Positions 12,301 to 22,935 of a DNA stretch of 64,000 bases are shown piece after piece (positions within the stretch are counted from its first letter, which is position 1; every line of letters starts with the position of its first letter). The notes below the pieces were generated by a model. It was not told the origin of the DNA. It saw only the letters and a list, made by a program, of their open reading frames with translations, and did not search any database. The stretch is taken from assembly GCF_051020765.1 (NCBI RefSeq), contig NC_134941.1, forward strand, positions 7,006,001 to 7,070,000, in the 5' to 3' direction. The position numbers and the translations under genes are program-made. This DNA is from Lasioglossum baleicum (lineage: Eukaryota > Arthropoda > Insecta > Hymenoptera > Halictidae).

Positions 12301-12312
12301 CAATAATCACTA

Positions 12313-12484
12313 GACTGCGGATCTTTATGCGTTTATAGCAAAATTAAGTAGATGAAATTCAAAAAGGTTGAAAATTTAAAAAATTGAAGATGTCGAGATA
12401 CGATTTCTTCATTATTAAAATCATTAAGGGAAGAAATAACATTCAATTCGGTTTGTATTTATTGACAATTTTTAAAATATAGTC
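12313..12484. mobile_element. degenerate GACTGCGGATC MITE
   Basis: A clear left end, TA then GACTGCGGATCTTTATGC; the right end is reduced to AGTC before TA. Same family as 19225-19419. Confidence 0.5.
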
Positions 12485-13020
12485 TACTGTAGTAGGGGTT
12501 TTTAGTATTTTATTGAAAATAAAATTGTTTTTAAAGGTTCAGCACTGTACAATCAACAGTCACACGAACACTGGATAAAACTGATTTATCTTTTGACAAC
12601 CAATCCGGTGTTGTCGAGTGTGCTCTCGATACTAGTTAAAAGTTTTTAATAAAATATAAACCGCCAATGTGTGGAGTGTAGACTTTTGCGCGAAAGTAAA
12701 TCGTATAAATAGAGGATAACTAACTGCAAAATTGTCAGCAAATATACGGAAACATTTGTACGAACGTCACTTTCACAGATGGCATATTGTATATTTTGTA
12801 TATTTTCTAACATTATCGTTAGTAACACAAACAATGCCATGTAATTAATGTGAAACTAATTTTATTTTTTACCTAACTGGGAAATAACGTATGAATACAT
12901 GAACAACCAAAGATCTCTTCGAATTAAATTTTGTTTAAATTTAGTGAACAATTTATAGTTTGTATAGCTTATTTAGAACGCACAAAATTATATGAAATTA
13001 CATATTATATTATGTTATAT

Positions 13021-13690
13021 TACAGTGAGGAGCATAACTAATTCCACTCACTTTAAATCAGAACAACTTTCTTATGAATGGACCAAACGACTTCAATTTC
13101 TCTGTAAGGCTAGAAGAATTAGTTTAGTAAATAATGTGTAAAAATATGTTGAGAAAATGCATTTGGACGGAATTGTGAAAAACAATAGTAAAAATTGATT
13201 TTTACAACTATTTTAGCTGGGCCGATAACGAAAATTCAAAAGACGTGTCTGGTCAACTGGTATAAATTATATACGCTCTGAAAATTTCATTGAAATTAGT
13301 TAATTAGTTTGCGAATTATTAACGATCAAAAGTGGTAAAAATTGCAATTTTTCAAGATTTTCTGAATTTTACCACTTTTGATCGTTCATAATTCGTAAAC
13401 CAATTAACCAATTTCAATGAAATTTTCAGAGCGTATATAATTTATACCAGTTGACAAAACACATTTTTTAAATTTTCGTTATTCAGCCAGCTAAAAAATG
13501 TTGTAAAAATCAATTTTTAGTATTGTTTTTCACAATTCCGACTAAATGCATTTTTTCAACTTATTTATTAGACGTTATTTACTAAACTAATTCTTCTAGC
13601 CTTACAGAGAAAAATTGAAGTCGTTTGGTCCATTCATATAAAAGTTATTCTGATTTAAAGTGTGTGGAATCAGTTATGCTTCTTACTGTA
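13021..13690. mobile_element. long foldback element, Tc1-like ends (FB-C copy 1)
   Basis: TACAGTGAGGAGCATAACT at the left and AGTTATGCTTCTTACTGTA at the right lie between TA dinucleotides. The arms are complementary for about 320 bp each, with the fold near 13345-13360 (CAATTTTTCAAGATTTTC). No protein is encoded. It lies 86 bp inside the membralin intron, just after the donor at 13776. A partial copy is at 22546-22935. Confidence 0.9.
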
Positions 13691-13776
13691 TATAAAATTG
13701 TATAAGACCGAAGGGAGTCTTCGCCCAGGAGGCAAGGTGATATAATAAATAATAATAATTATATTAATAAATTTAC

Positions 13777-13876
13777 CTGTATGAACAGCCAGGATGTGAT
13801 CAGCGCCAAACTGCTGTACTGTCCGTTGAACCGATAATGATAAGCGTAATAAGAGAAGTGATAAAGAAAGAAGAAC
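13777..13876 (-). CDS. membralin (TMEM259 family), internal exon with last membrane region
   Basis: This 100-bp minus-strand exon encodes 33 residues that include YAYHYRFNGQYSSLAL and end in SWLFIQ, a stretch nearly invariant in animal membralins. It corresponds to the last hydrophobic region before the C-terminal tail. The acceptor is a pyrimidine-rich tract ending in TTGCAG at 13877-13878, and the donor is CAG|GTAAAT at 13777/13776. The first base completes a split codon (expected Arg in family members), so the exon enters in phase 2 and leaves in phase 0, matching the exon at 4140-4434. Membralin is a multi-pass ER membrane protein linked to ER-associated degradation and, in mouse, to motor-neuron survival; this is family knowledge. 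A 670-bp foldback element begins only 86 bp downstream of the donor. The preceding exon was not found. Confidence 0.93.
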
Positions 13877-15505
13877 CTGCAACAGAAAAAGGATAGGTTC
13901 CTCGTATAACAGAACGGTAATTGTTTTTTTCGGCTGGCAGTGCCAATAAAGTTACTTAACCGACTACATAACCCTCCCACCACGTTTTTCGTGGTATATT
14001 GGTGGTCATGCAACAACATGGACTCTCTATCGATCAGATCGTATCAGGTTCCTGGCTGTTGAAATACTGCGTCTACCGCGTCACACGGATTGCCATTAGT
14101 AGACCGCGCATTTTTATGCAAATTGAAAATTCTCTGGAGCCAGAAACACATTTATTTCTATTCTTATAATCGTTTGAATCAGTTGAAATAAACAGATCAA
14201 TATTTTTCAATTGTTAAAATGCTTTCACTGTTTCAAACTCGATCCACACATTTCCAACATAAATGCATAGAATCCACCGTCCAGTCATTAGCACGACAGA
14301 ATAGTCATTAGCACCGTAAATATTTCACTGGACTTGGATCATCTCGAAAATCCTTGGTGATGCTCTTTTAATCCCGACGTTTTTAATTATCGCGACTAAA
14401 CCGCGGATCTCTATGCAAAATTAAAAATGTTTGCATCATTTGCGACGACCAAGGACTAAATAAACATTTCCCTTCCTTCTTTAATAGCTCTAATAAGCTG
14501 GGAATATTAGTTGCACAAATGAATTCGTGGTTTTGTCTTCAGTTGTTGTTCGTTTATGAACAATGAAATTGTATTCGGAGATCTTGGGAACGATAGCCCC
14601 ATCAGTTATTATATTTAACTCTGAATAATCTTAAATTATTTTAATGTCATTACTACGGAATTTTGCCAACTAATTTCTGCCATAAATGCACAAAACTGCA
14701 GTCTATTTACCATTATAACTAAATACAATGAAGATTTTACTTTCTATAGAAAATTTTATCGATACAAGTTTATTATACCTACTAAAATTATCCAATCAAA
14801 TTAGACTCTTTGCTTCTGCAATTTAAAATAATGTTTTACCCAGTAATCATGATTGCTATGATGTACTCTGTTCAAATAGAATAATTTTCCATCATTAGAT
14901 TATCCCAGAAGGATTGAACAAAATCTACTAGTTCTTAAAATCTTGTTTATTCGCCAAAGACACGCATTGTCGTTGTTCGCTAAGCAGGAAAATTTGTTCT
15001 ACTAAATGCCCTCCTATCTTGTATTTAATAGAGAATTTGTAGCTTGTTCTTCTGTGCTCGAAAAGTTAAATGAAAGAAAGTTGCGCCGTATACTTTAGGA
15101 AATTAGTCACCTTGCTTATCGAGGGGATACACAATACCCATTTTTCCCCCCTCGGACACCCTCCGTCCACCCTTTTCACTCTTACGAGATGGGTGTTGCA
15201 GTCTGAACTCCACCCTGATCCGCAAATATTGGCAACCCCGTAACAGCTACTCGTAAAAATCACTTGATTACAACCCCTCCCTTATCACCTTAAGGGTTCC
15301 CATAAGATGAGGCTGAAAGTAAAAAAAAAGTCATCTTACGGCTTTTTTATGTTCATTGAGTAAAACGCGGAATTCGGCCCGGCCCGAAGTTTGCACAGGC
15401 TATTGTTCCCTTTTTACCCCCGATTTTTTTTCAACTTTAACACTGTACAACGTCGTTCCATACTTTTCCTACGGTATAATCTCGCCGACTTTCGTTAATA
15501 GTTAA
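13877..15505. other. non-coding stretch upstream of the last found membralin exon
   Basis: AT-rich; presumably membralin intron since the exon at 13777-13876 needs a phase-2 partner upstream. No partner ending in the expected His-Trp motif was found. It contains a degenerate MITE at 14399-14703. The minus ORF at 15066-15263 has no family features. Confidence 0.5.
14399..14703. mobile_element. degenerate GACTGCGGATC MITE
   Basis: Left CCGCGGATCTCTATGC after TA, right ATAAATGC...CTGCAGTC before TA. It is longer than the 195-bp copies, so it may contain an insertion or be two fragments. Confidence 0.45.
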
Positions 15506-16711
15506 GGCGGTATACTCGTTTCCAGGATTACAAGGGTGCCGGATTCGCGTTCTCATTTTTAAATAATACAAAAATGGGGTTCTTCGGTAGTCAAAAACAC
15601 TAGATAAAAGATCGATCTAGAGCGCTATCACACTCAAAAGTCCTATTTTCTCGTTTACGAGGCGTAATTTGCATTATTCGCCAGCATGTACTCTCATGTA
15701 CTCCCATTAATACTCGGACGCTCTCAAAAAAACGATAACTTTGTTAATATTGGACTGTGCAATTTGATCTTTTTTTGGGAAGCCAGAGCAATTAGTTCAC
15801 TACAGGATGTGAAAAGAAATTTTTTCAAAAATTGCATTTGGTCGAAATTGTAGAGAAAATACTAAAAGTTGCATTTTACAACTTTTTTATGCGCGCCTGT
15901 ATTGAAATTTTAAAAAAAAATACGTTTTGTCGATCTGTGTCAATTACATGCACTGTGAAAGTTTCATAGAAATCGGTTGATGCGGGAAAAAGACGAAAGC
16001 CATTGAGAGATGTAAAAATCCTTAGAATTACTGCAGTTGGAGGCCGAAAATCGTGAAAATCTGCAATTTTTAACATCTTTAAACATTTGTGGCTCGTTAC
16101 AACGTCGACCGATTTTGACGAAATTTTCAGAATATGTTTAATCCACACAGATCTACAAAACGTATTTTTTAAATTTTCAATATAGGCCCACATAAAAAAG
16201 TTGTAAAATGCAACTTGTAGTATTTTTTCTATAATTCCGATGAATTGCAATTTTTTAAAATGTTTTTCACATCCTGTAGTAAACTAATTGCTCTAGCTTC
16301 CCAAAAAACTTCAATCCGTATAGTACAATATTAAAAAAGTTATCGTCTTTTTCAGAGCGTCCGAATATTAATTCGAGTAACTGTACATACGCAGTTGTAT
16401 GCTTCTGAATAATGCAAATCACGTCTCGTAAACGAAAAAATAGGCGATAGCGCCTAGATCGATCTTTTATCTAGCGTTTTTGACTACTGAGGTAATGATA
16501 TTTGGTCCCCTCAGAGTTTCACAAATCCATTTACCACTCTCCCCCTCTTTCACTCTCACTAACGCCTAATTTCAGCGGGTCCTACTGTTTATTACGGTGG
16601 GTTTCGAACCACCCGCGTTTTTGACTACTGAAAACCCCCACTTTTGTATTATCGAGAAATGAGAACGCGAATCCCGCACTCTTTCAATCCTGGAAAAAGG
16701 AGTCTACACCC
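15506..16711. mobile_element. 1.2-kb TTAA-flanked foldback element (FB-D copy 1)
   Basis: Flanked by TTAA at 15502-15505 and 16712-16715. The ends GGCGGTATACTC and (as complement) GGGTGTAGACTC are followed by CCAGGATT on both sides. Arms of about 500 bp are complementary, including GATCGATCTTTTATCTAG and the AGCAATTAGTTCACTACAGG region. The right arm has a 124-bp insert, listed separately. No transposase ORF; the minus ORF at 15876-16250 lies on the fold and is not a protein I recognise. A partial relative is at 45335-45625. Confidence 0.85.
16474..16631. mobile_element. 124-bp insert flanked by 17-bp direct repeats
   Basis: GCGTTTTTGACTACTGA occurs at 16474-16490 and 16615-16631, and the left arm of the host foldback shows the uninterrupted form. 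The 124 bp between contain, on the minus strand, GGTTCGAAACCC, which resembles a tRNA T-loop or RNA polymerase III B box. A 5'-truncated tRNA-related retroposon with a target-site duplication would explain this, but a plain duplication is also possible. Confidence 0.5.
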
Positions 16712-16715
16712 TTAA

Positions 16716-17632
16716 TGCGTGGACCGCCGACTAATGCTTCAGCTTTCGTCGATGTTTCAAAATCCTGGCGATAATGGTAAAAGTGTAACACTAATCTTAA
16801 ATTCCTCTTATTTATTAAATATTACATTTTCTGTATTCACTTTTGTCATAGATGCGTTTCTAGTACGAATGCAATGGGTGCTCCTGAATCGTAAATAACA
16901 AATAGTCGACCAAATTATAGTGTAGCCATTTTTAACGATGTCTCCGAAGGGATAGTCGAGGGCAATAAGGGTTGGAAAATTAGACATTTTCGTGCGATTT
17001 TATCATTGAATAGTGTTATTCATGGATTTAACAGACAATCTGAAAATATTCTTCATCGGGCAGGAGAGTTTAAGGAAAATGTCTGTCTCCTTTGAAAACC
17101 CGGAGGACAAGAAATGGGGTCGGGGGTGTTGCTTTTAACAGTTCGGTGGAACGGTTACGGAGGGAAATCTTTGCGACTTTGTTCATCAAACGGGGCGGCA
17201 CGAAATACCGTAACAAGTAATTAAGTTAGAAGGAGATTAAGAGATAAACTGTTTCCGCGTTTTATTTACCATAAAGCGGAGGTGGATTAATTCCTACCGC
17301 GATGAGAGGAAGTTTCACGATTTTTTCGAGGCTCGGAATCGGAAAGTTTCGTCGGTTAAAAAAAAAATGGAGAATGTTTCATTACACCGTAAATGCGCCG
17401 GACAACCGGCCATCTTTAACGACTTGCAAACGTTCTAACAAATTGGAACAAATGAGACGCCCGCAAGACCCGTTATAAGTTTAAATTGCTATTTTAATAT
17501 AAATTTGAATACGTTCTTCAGCGTTCACATCAAGGTTGATTCACAGAAATCGACGAAGTTTTAACGTGTTAGACTGGGTGATCAGATTATTATAAATGGA
17601 AAAATTATTAAAATAATAAAAGGTTTTTAATA
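16716..17632. other. unassigned AT-rich stretch
   Basis: No ORF of note, no inverted ends and no RNA gene signal seen. Confidence 0.6.
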
Positions 17633-18051
17633 TACCACGTTTTTAAGACGGACTGACAAGTATAAAATAATTTCTCCTAGCACCATACCGATTCCTAACC
17701 CCATACAGATAGTCCTGAAAATTTGTGATTGTGAATTTTTAATAGCTATGAAAATACTTGTAAGATTTCAAACGAAAAACGTGGGGCGCAAGATAATGGT
17801 AAGGAGTGTAGAGAGTAGCTGCCGTTGAGAAAACTCACACAACAGTTCACATATCATTTGCAGTGCAATAAAATTGTTAGTGACTTAGGTGAACTATTAT
17901 AATTATTGCTCGTTTTAAATCTTACAAGTATTTTCGTAGCTATTAAAAATTCACAATCACAAATTTTCAGAACTATCTGTATGGGGTTGGAATCTACATG
18001 GGGCTAGGAAAAATTATTTTATACTTTTTAGTCTGTCTTAAAAACGTGGTA
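17633..18051. mobile_element. TA-flanked foldback MITE
   Basis: TACCACGTTTTTAAGACGGA at the left and the complement of TCTGTCTTAAAAACGTGGTA at the right, between TA at 17631-17632 and 18052-18053. The arms extend about 150 bp (GATAGTCCTGAAAATTTGTG against CACAAATTTTCAGAACTATC) around a unique centre. Confidence 0.85.
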
Positions 18052-19222
18052 TATCCAAATTTTTTTATTTAAACAATTATTTTCTACTTTTTAGTCGTGT
18101 GTGCGAAATTTTTCAATCGGTTTTAAACATTTTGATGAGATTATAACAGAGACATATGGTAAATTTCAGGTTAATTTCACTTTCTCTTCACCTGATCATA
18201 TCTGAAATATAATAGAAATTATAACTAAAGCGAATTAATATTGCATTGTTATCCAGTTCTGAGCTACGTTTAAAGTTTCAAGTGTCTAGCTCACCGGGAA
18301 GTTAGTTTAAAAGCAATTGCAAAAGTACCGAACAGACAAACCGACAGACAAGAAAACGAGTTAATAAAAACGTGGTAAAATTAAATAAAAACAACTGTCT
18401 TTAAAGAAGCACGTCTCTTTATGAATATTATTTTATTATACCAAGGTAAAATATTATATGGTATACTTCATTATGGTGATGTGATCAAAATAAAATATAC
18501 TAAACTCACAAACTCTAAATATACTCGTCGTTTTTTGTCGCGTATTCTTCATTAACCCGTCAGTTAATTATCAACATAATTTATTCTTAGCAAATAGTAC
18601 GGAGGAATATTTGGACGAGCATGTTTATTACATTCGACCGACTATCGCTATGCCTTCGGCGCGGCGTAATGAAAACTTTACGATGAATTTCATTCTGCAG
18701 CAACTAATTTTATATATTAAACATAAGCGAGTTACAGCGCAACTGTTGCATAATTATATTTGACGTTTCGTATGAATATTAAACGCATTCAATTTTACGC
18801 AGATGTTATTAATCCTGGCCAGAGCTGGACACCAGAAAGACACGCGACAGGGAACACTTTTGAAACTTTACTTACATAATCATTTAGGTGAATTTGCCAA
18901 CGACATTCTCGCAAACGTATTCTTAGTTGTTAACACATACTATGGCTGCATTATATTACCAAAGACATTCATTTCCATAAACGTACAAGTTCTAGCATCA
19001 CTTATTATAGTGGCAAATTTTGAAATTTTTCTGCAATATACTTTCTGCGTAATATACTTCACTATTTTTTTGTAAAGTGTTATACTAATGTATGCTATAT
19101 AAACGAAACTAGGTTTACGGCATCAATAAATAAATAATTACTATTATTATTTCTTTTTTTTGCAATAATAGACTGCAAAATCGATTTTTCAAAAATTGCT
19201 GATTTTATAACTGAGTTATCAG
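18052..19222. other. unassigned AT-rich stretch
   Basis: Contains a solo AAAAACGTGGTA motif near 18367 similar to the neighbouring MITE end, and a fragment ACTAGGTTTACGGCATC near 19108 similar to the element at 20140. The plus ORF at 18803-19075 is a chance frame with no recognisable domain. Confidence 0.5.
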
Positions 19223-19224
19223 TA

Positions 19225-19419
19225 GACTGCGGATCTTTATGCGAAATAAACATGTTTTGCATTGATTGTGGGAAGTAGGAATATCATAAAAATTGATTTC
19301 ATCCCTTAACGGCTTTGTTACATGAAAAGCAACTACAACATTCTTGAATTTAAAACATCGTTTACTGTTTCATATTTCGCACAATCAATTTTTTCATAAA
19401 CGCATAAAGATCCGCAGTC
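19225..19419. mobile_element. GACTGCGGATC MITE, complete 195-bp copy
   Basis: GACTGCGGATCTTTATGCG and its complement, between TA at 19223-19224 and 19420-19421. The length is exactly that of the copies at 40197-40391 and 54364-54558. Tc1/mariner-like by its TA target. Confidence 0.88.
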
Positions 19420-20139
19420 TAGTTATCAGATGATCACGTTTATGTTTATATTCCTTTCGGATTTTCAGGATAGGGCAAAAATGTTTGAACAAATTTTAAA
19501 TCTCCAGAAATCTGAAGAAAATGCATGTTGCTCGTAAAAGTTTTAGAGATGCCAGTTTTATATCCGATCCCTGCTTCTGGGACAACGTGATATTTAAATT
19601 TATCAGTTGAAAAATTAATTTTCAATTTCAGACGAATTCTGATAATCGAATGTGACTGCGTCGATAGACAATGAAGAATATGCAGTAGATTGTGGGAACA
19701 GGATCACAATCGTCGTGCAAAGTGCAACGAGGTCGCTTCTTGGCGAACGATTCAGTCTCGAGCGTATAATACACCCGAAATCTTGCACAGTGCGAATTTA
19801 CGTCTGCCGAGGAACAGTTCGAAAGCGTTTCTGCATTACGTTTTACGATGCTGTCAGTCGTAAAATGTAGTTTAGGCGTCCGGTCTATATTCCGTTTTCG
19901 GCGAGGTGTATGTGTTACGCCAACATCCAGTAGATCGGGACGAGCTTTGATCAGACCGAAGATAGTTTAGGTTTAGGAAACTCTCCCTGTAATAAATCCA
20001 TCCTCTACGACTCCTTACCGACGTAAAATAAAACTATTTAGCACTACATCTACGTAGCACTAAAACAGAGTACATAGAATGATTAAATTATTACGAACAC
20101 TTCTGTATTAAATAATATTCATTTTATCTCGATTTAATA

Positions 20140-20780
20140 ACACTAGGTTTACGGGATCCGTCAAAATGACGGATTCTAATATTCTTAATTTGTGATTATT
20201 ATGATTGCAAAGATGCTTCCCTAAGGAATTTTTTACCAAATTTATTTCATTGGGTATACAGGGTGTCCCACGTAACAATTTTCACGATTTTTCAATCAAG
20301 TGCTTGCGATAATCTCACAAACATTATTTTAAACGAAAGTCGATCAGTTTTCGATTGCCTATACATTGCAATAAAAAAATTTTCTTTTTAATTATCGCCA
20401 AGGCACCTTCATTTTTTTAAATGGTACTTCAAGGTCATCCGTAGGTCATGGTATGGACTAGGTCGTTGAATTCGTCTTGATACGAGCTATACTACTGTTA
20501 AGTCAAAAATATCAAGTGCCATTTAAAAAATGTAGGTGGCCTTGACAATACTAAAAAAGAAAAAATCGACTTTTTTTATTGCAATGTATAGCCAATCGAA
20601 AACTGATCAACTTTTGTTGAAAATATTTTTTTGTCGGATTATCGCAAGTACTTGAAAAATTGTGAAAAGTGTTACTGGAGAAATGGCCAAAAATGTGGAC
20701 AGACAAATTCTTGCTATGTTTATAAAATAATGTGAAATATATTATAGTTATTCCTATATAGAGCTCCGTAAACCAGGTGT
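20140..20780. mobile_element. element with ACACTAGGTTTACGG ends, carrying a nested foldback
   Basis: ACACTAGGTTTACGG at the left and CCGTAAACCAGGTGT at the right are inverted repeats (14 of 15). Next to the left end is the palindrome CCGTCAAAATGACGG, comparable with GGTCAAATGACC in the 49546 element. No clean target duplication. Most of the interior is the foldback at 20257-20677. Confidence 0.6.
20257..20677. mobile_element. foldback MITE with ACAGGGTGTCCC end
   Basis: Arms of roughly 190 bp are complementary (AACAATTTTCACGATTTTTC against its counterpart at 20650-20677, and ATTGCAATGTATAGCCAATCG against CGATTGCCTATACATTGCAAT). It sits inside the ACACTAGG element. Confidence 0.8.
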
Positions 20781-22545
20781 TCAGATTTTCAGAGATTTTT
20801 ACTGTGCTATATTCTTTTAATTATTTTTCTAAATTACGATAATTGAGATTATGACATTTATGTGAAGTTTATTTAAACGAAAAAATCTCCGGTTTGATAG
20901 CAATATTAATATTTCTAGTGTGTGGTACTAATTACGATTGGATTTAATAACGACGCTACCAACCCGTGTTAAATCTCGCTCATCCGCATCATTAACCTCA
21001 TTATTGTACACATTAGTATAATATATATTATTTAACATATTAGTAATTTTTGTTTTTAATTTTGGCGATCGTATGTACAATACAGACAAGTTATTATTAT
21101 TTATTTTGTCAGATTACAGATGATTATTAATATTACATTTATATCGTGGATTTGATGCACTTATGATAATTATATAGAAAGTTATGAATAACAAATGCAA
21201 ATAATACAATGTTTCTCTTGTCAGACTTCACGTTCGAGATAATCAAACTTGGAAATGAATCTCATACGTCTACAGTCGTGAACAGAAAGCACAGACAATT
21301 AGCAATGAATAGACAAATTAAACGAGTTCAATTCAACAGCATTCATCGACTATTCAACTTCCGTTTTCTCGAAAACCCAACTCGAATGGAAAAAGTTCAT
21401 ATGTACTTACATCTGAACTTCCAGGAAAAATACTCTCCTCACAATAGCATTTTTTTATGCGTCTAGTAACATTAACGTATATTTGACACTATGAATCACT
21501 AGGATTATGCTAGGCGATAGCATGATAATAATAAAAACAAGTGAAATAAATACTGTCTAAAAATCTTCAAACAATTATAAAACACAATTTTTATTAAATT
21601 TATACTAGAGATATATTTAATATTAAAATTTATATTATTAAATTTATATTTTATCATTTATAAAAACATTAATTTTTAATCAAGTTCAGGCATCAGGATA
21701 CTATGAGATGTGTAGTACAGAAGAAAATGATTCATTAAATTTTCTAATACTCGATAAGAACAGAATGTACAGAAAATAGATCTTCGATTTCGATCCAACT
21801 GTAATTATTGCACTGCAATTTCCGGAAGGCGACGTCACGTACTATTTTTATTATGCAATATTGACCGTCCACTGCCAGTATGAAACAAAAACAACAGATG
21901 CCGTTTGATTGAAAGGTTTCATTGGGATATTCACGTATAATATAATATTTCATATTTTATGGGAAAAGTCTAAACGTGCAAATAGCACCTCTGGTACACG
22001 GTATTCGATCAAAAATCGTGAACGAGGTCGTTGAAGGAATTATTTGCGCGCATATTAAAAACGGAAAATGGCAAACTATGTATATTGAAGAAGTAGAATA
22101 AAAGCCATAGTCGCGATACCATACTCCCGTTAACAACTACAAAATAATGCACTGGTCATCAGTGGAGATTTCCCAAAAATTTTTGGGTTCCACTTTGGAA
22201 TAAAAATATTAGTACTAATCATAATGAAACTTGACTTATATAAATTAATTAAACATTACTCAAAATTTCCAAAAAACATGAGTATATTTTTAACTACAAT
22301 AGTTGTATAATAATTGTATTTCTGCCATCACTTTGATAGCGGAGCCTGGGCCTCTTAAATGAATCGGCTAAATTAGGCTCAACGGGAAGACTAATGTGTC
22401 TACAAGAAGTGCTTCGATAAGTATGTTTGAAAATGTTGATAAATAAAGCGCAGTGAATAAAAATATTATCAATTATACAGTTCGAAGAATGTCCCGTCGT
22501 GAGAGGGTTAATACTTCCAATTTCGAGTTGAAACTTTCAGGAACA
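20781..22545. other. unassigned AT-rich stretch
   Basis: No gene or repeat recognised. ORFs at 21209-21466 (+) and 21744-21953 (-) lack family features. Confidence 0.5.
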
Positions 22546-22935
22546 TACAGTCAAGAGCAAAACTGATCACACATACTTTAAATCAGAATAACTTTTTTAT
22601 GAACGGACCAAACGACTTCAATTTCTCAGTAAGTTGACGAATTAGTTTAGTAAATAACGTCTAAAAAATATGTTGAAAAAATGCATTTGGTCGAAATTGT
22701 GAAAAACAATAGTATAAATTGATTTTTACGACTTTCTTAGCTGGGCCAATAACGAAAATTTAAAAGATGTGTCTGGTCAACTATAAATTATATACGCTCC
22801 GAAAATTTCATTGAAATTGGTTAATTGGTTTACTAGTTATAAACGATGAAAAGTGGCAAAAATTGCAATTTTTCAAGATTTTCGGACTTTTTACCACTTT
22901 TGATTGTTTTTCGGAGCGTATATAATTTATACAAG
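22546..22935. mobile_element. truncated FB-C foldback, copy 2
   Basis: Starts TACAGTCAAGAGCAAAACTG, a Tc1-like end, and follows the left half of 13021-13690 closely. It passes the fold and then jumps to the GGAGCGTATATAATTTATAC segment, so much of the right arm is deleted. Confidence 0.8.

Larger units (their letters stand above)
4435..13776 (-). other. intron of membralin (9.3 kb)
   Basis: Inferred intron between the donor at 13776 and the acceptor at 4435. It holds at least eight mobile-element copies, listed separately (5403-5615, 5616-5738, 6264-6567, 7932-8412, 9476-9820, 10393-11215 with a nested insert, 12313-12484, 13021-13690). Between them, 6600-7900, 8420-9470 and 11280-12100 show no recognisable gene. 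The two minus ORFs across 11339-11864 have no family features and arise in GC-richer DNA. Confidence 0.85.

Noticed and set aside
13759..14019. 86-codon minus ORF taken as one coding block
   Set aside because: Only 13777-13876 is exon: the part upstream of the TTGCAG acceptor has no membralin similarity, and the part after CAG|GTAAAT is intron.
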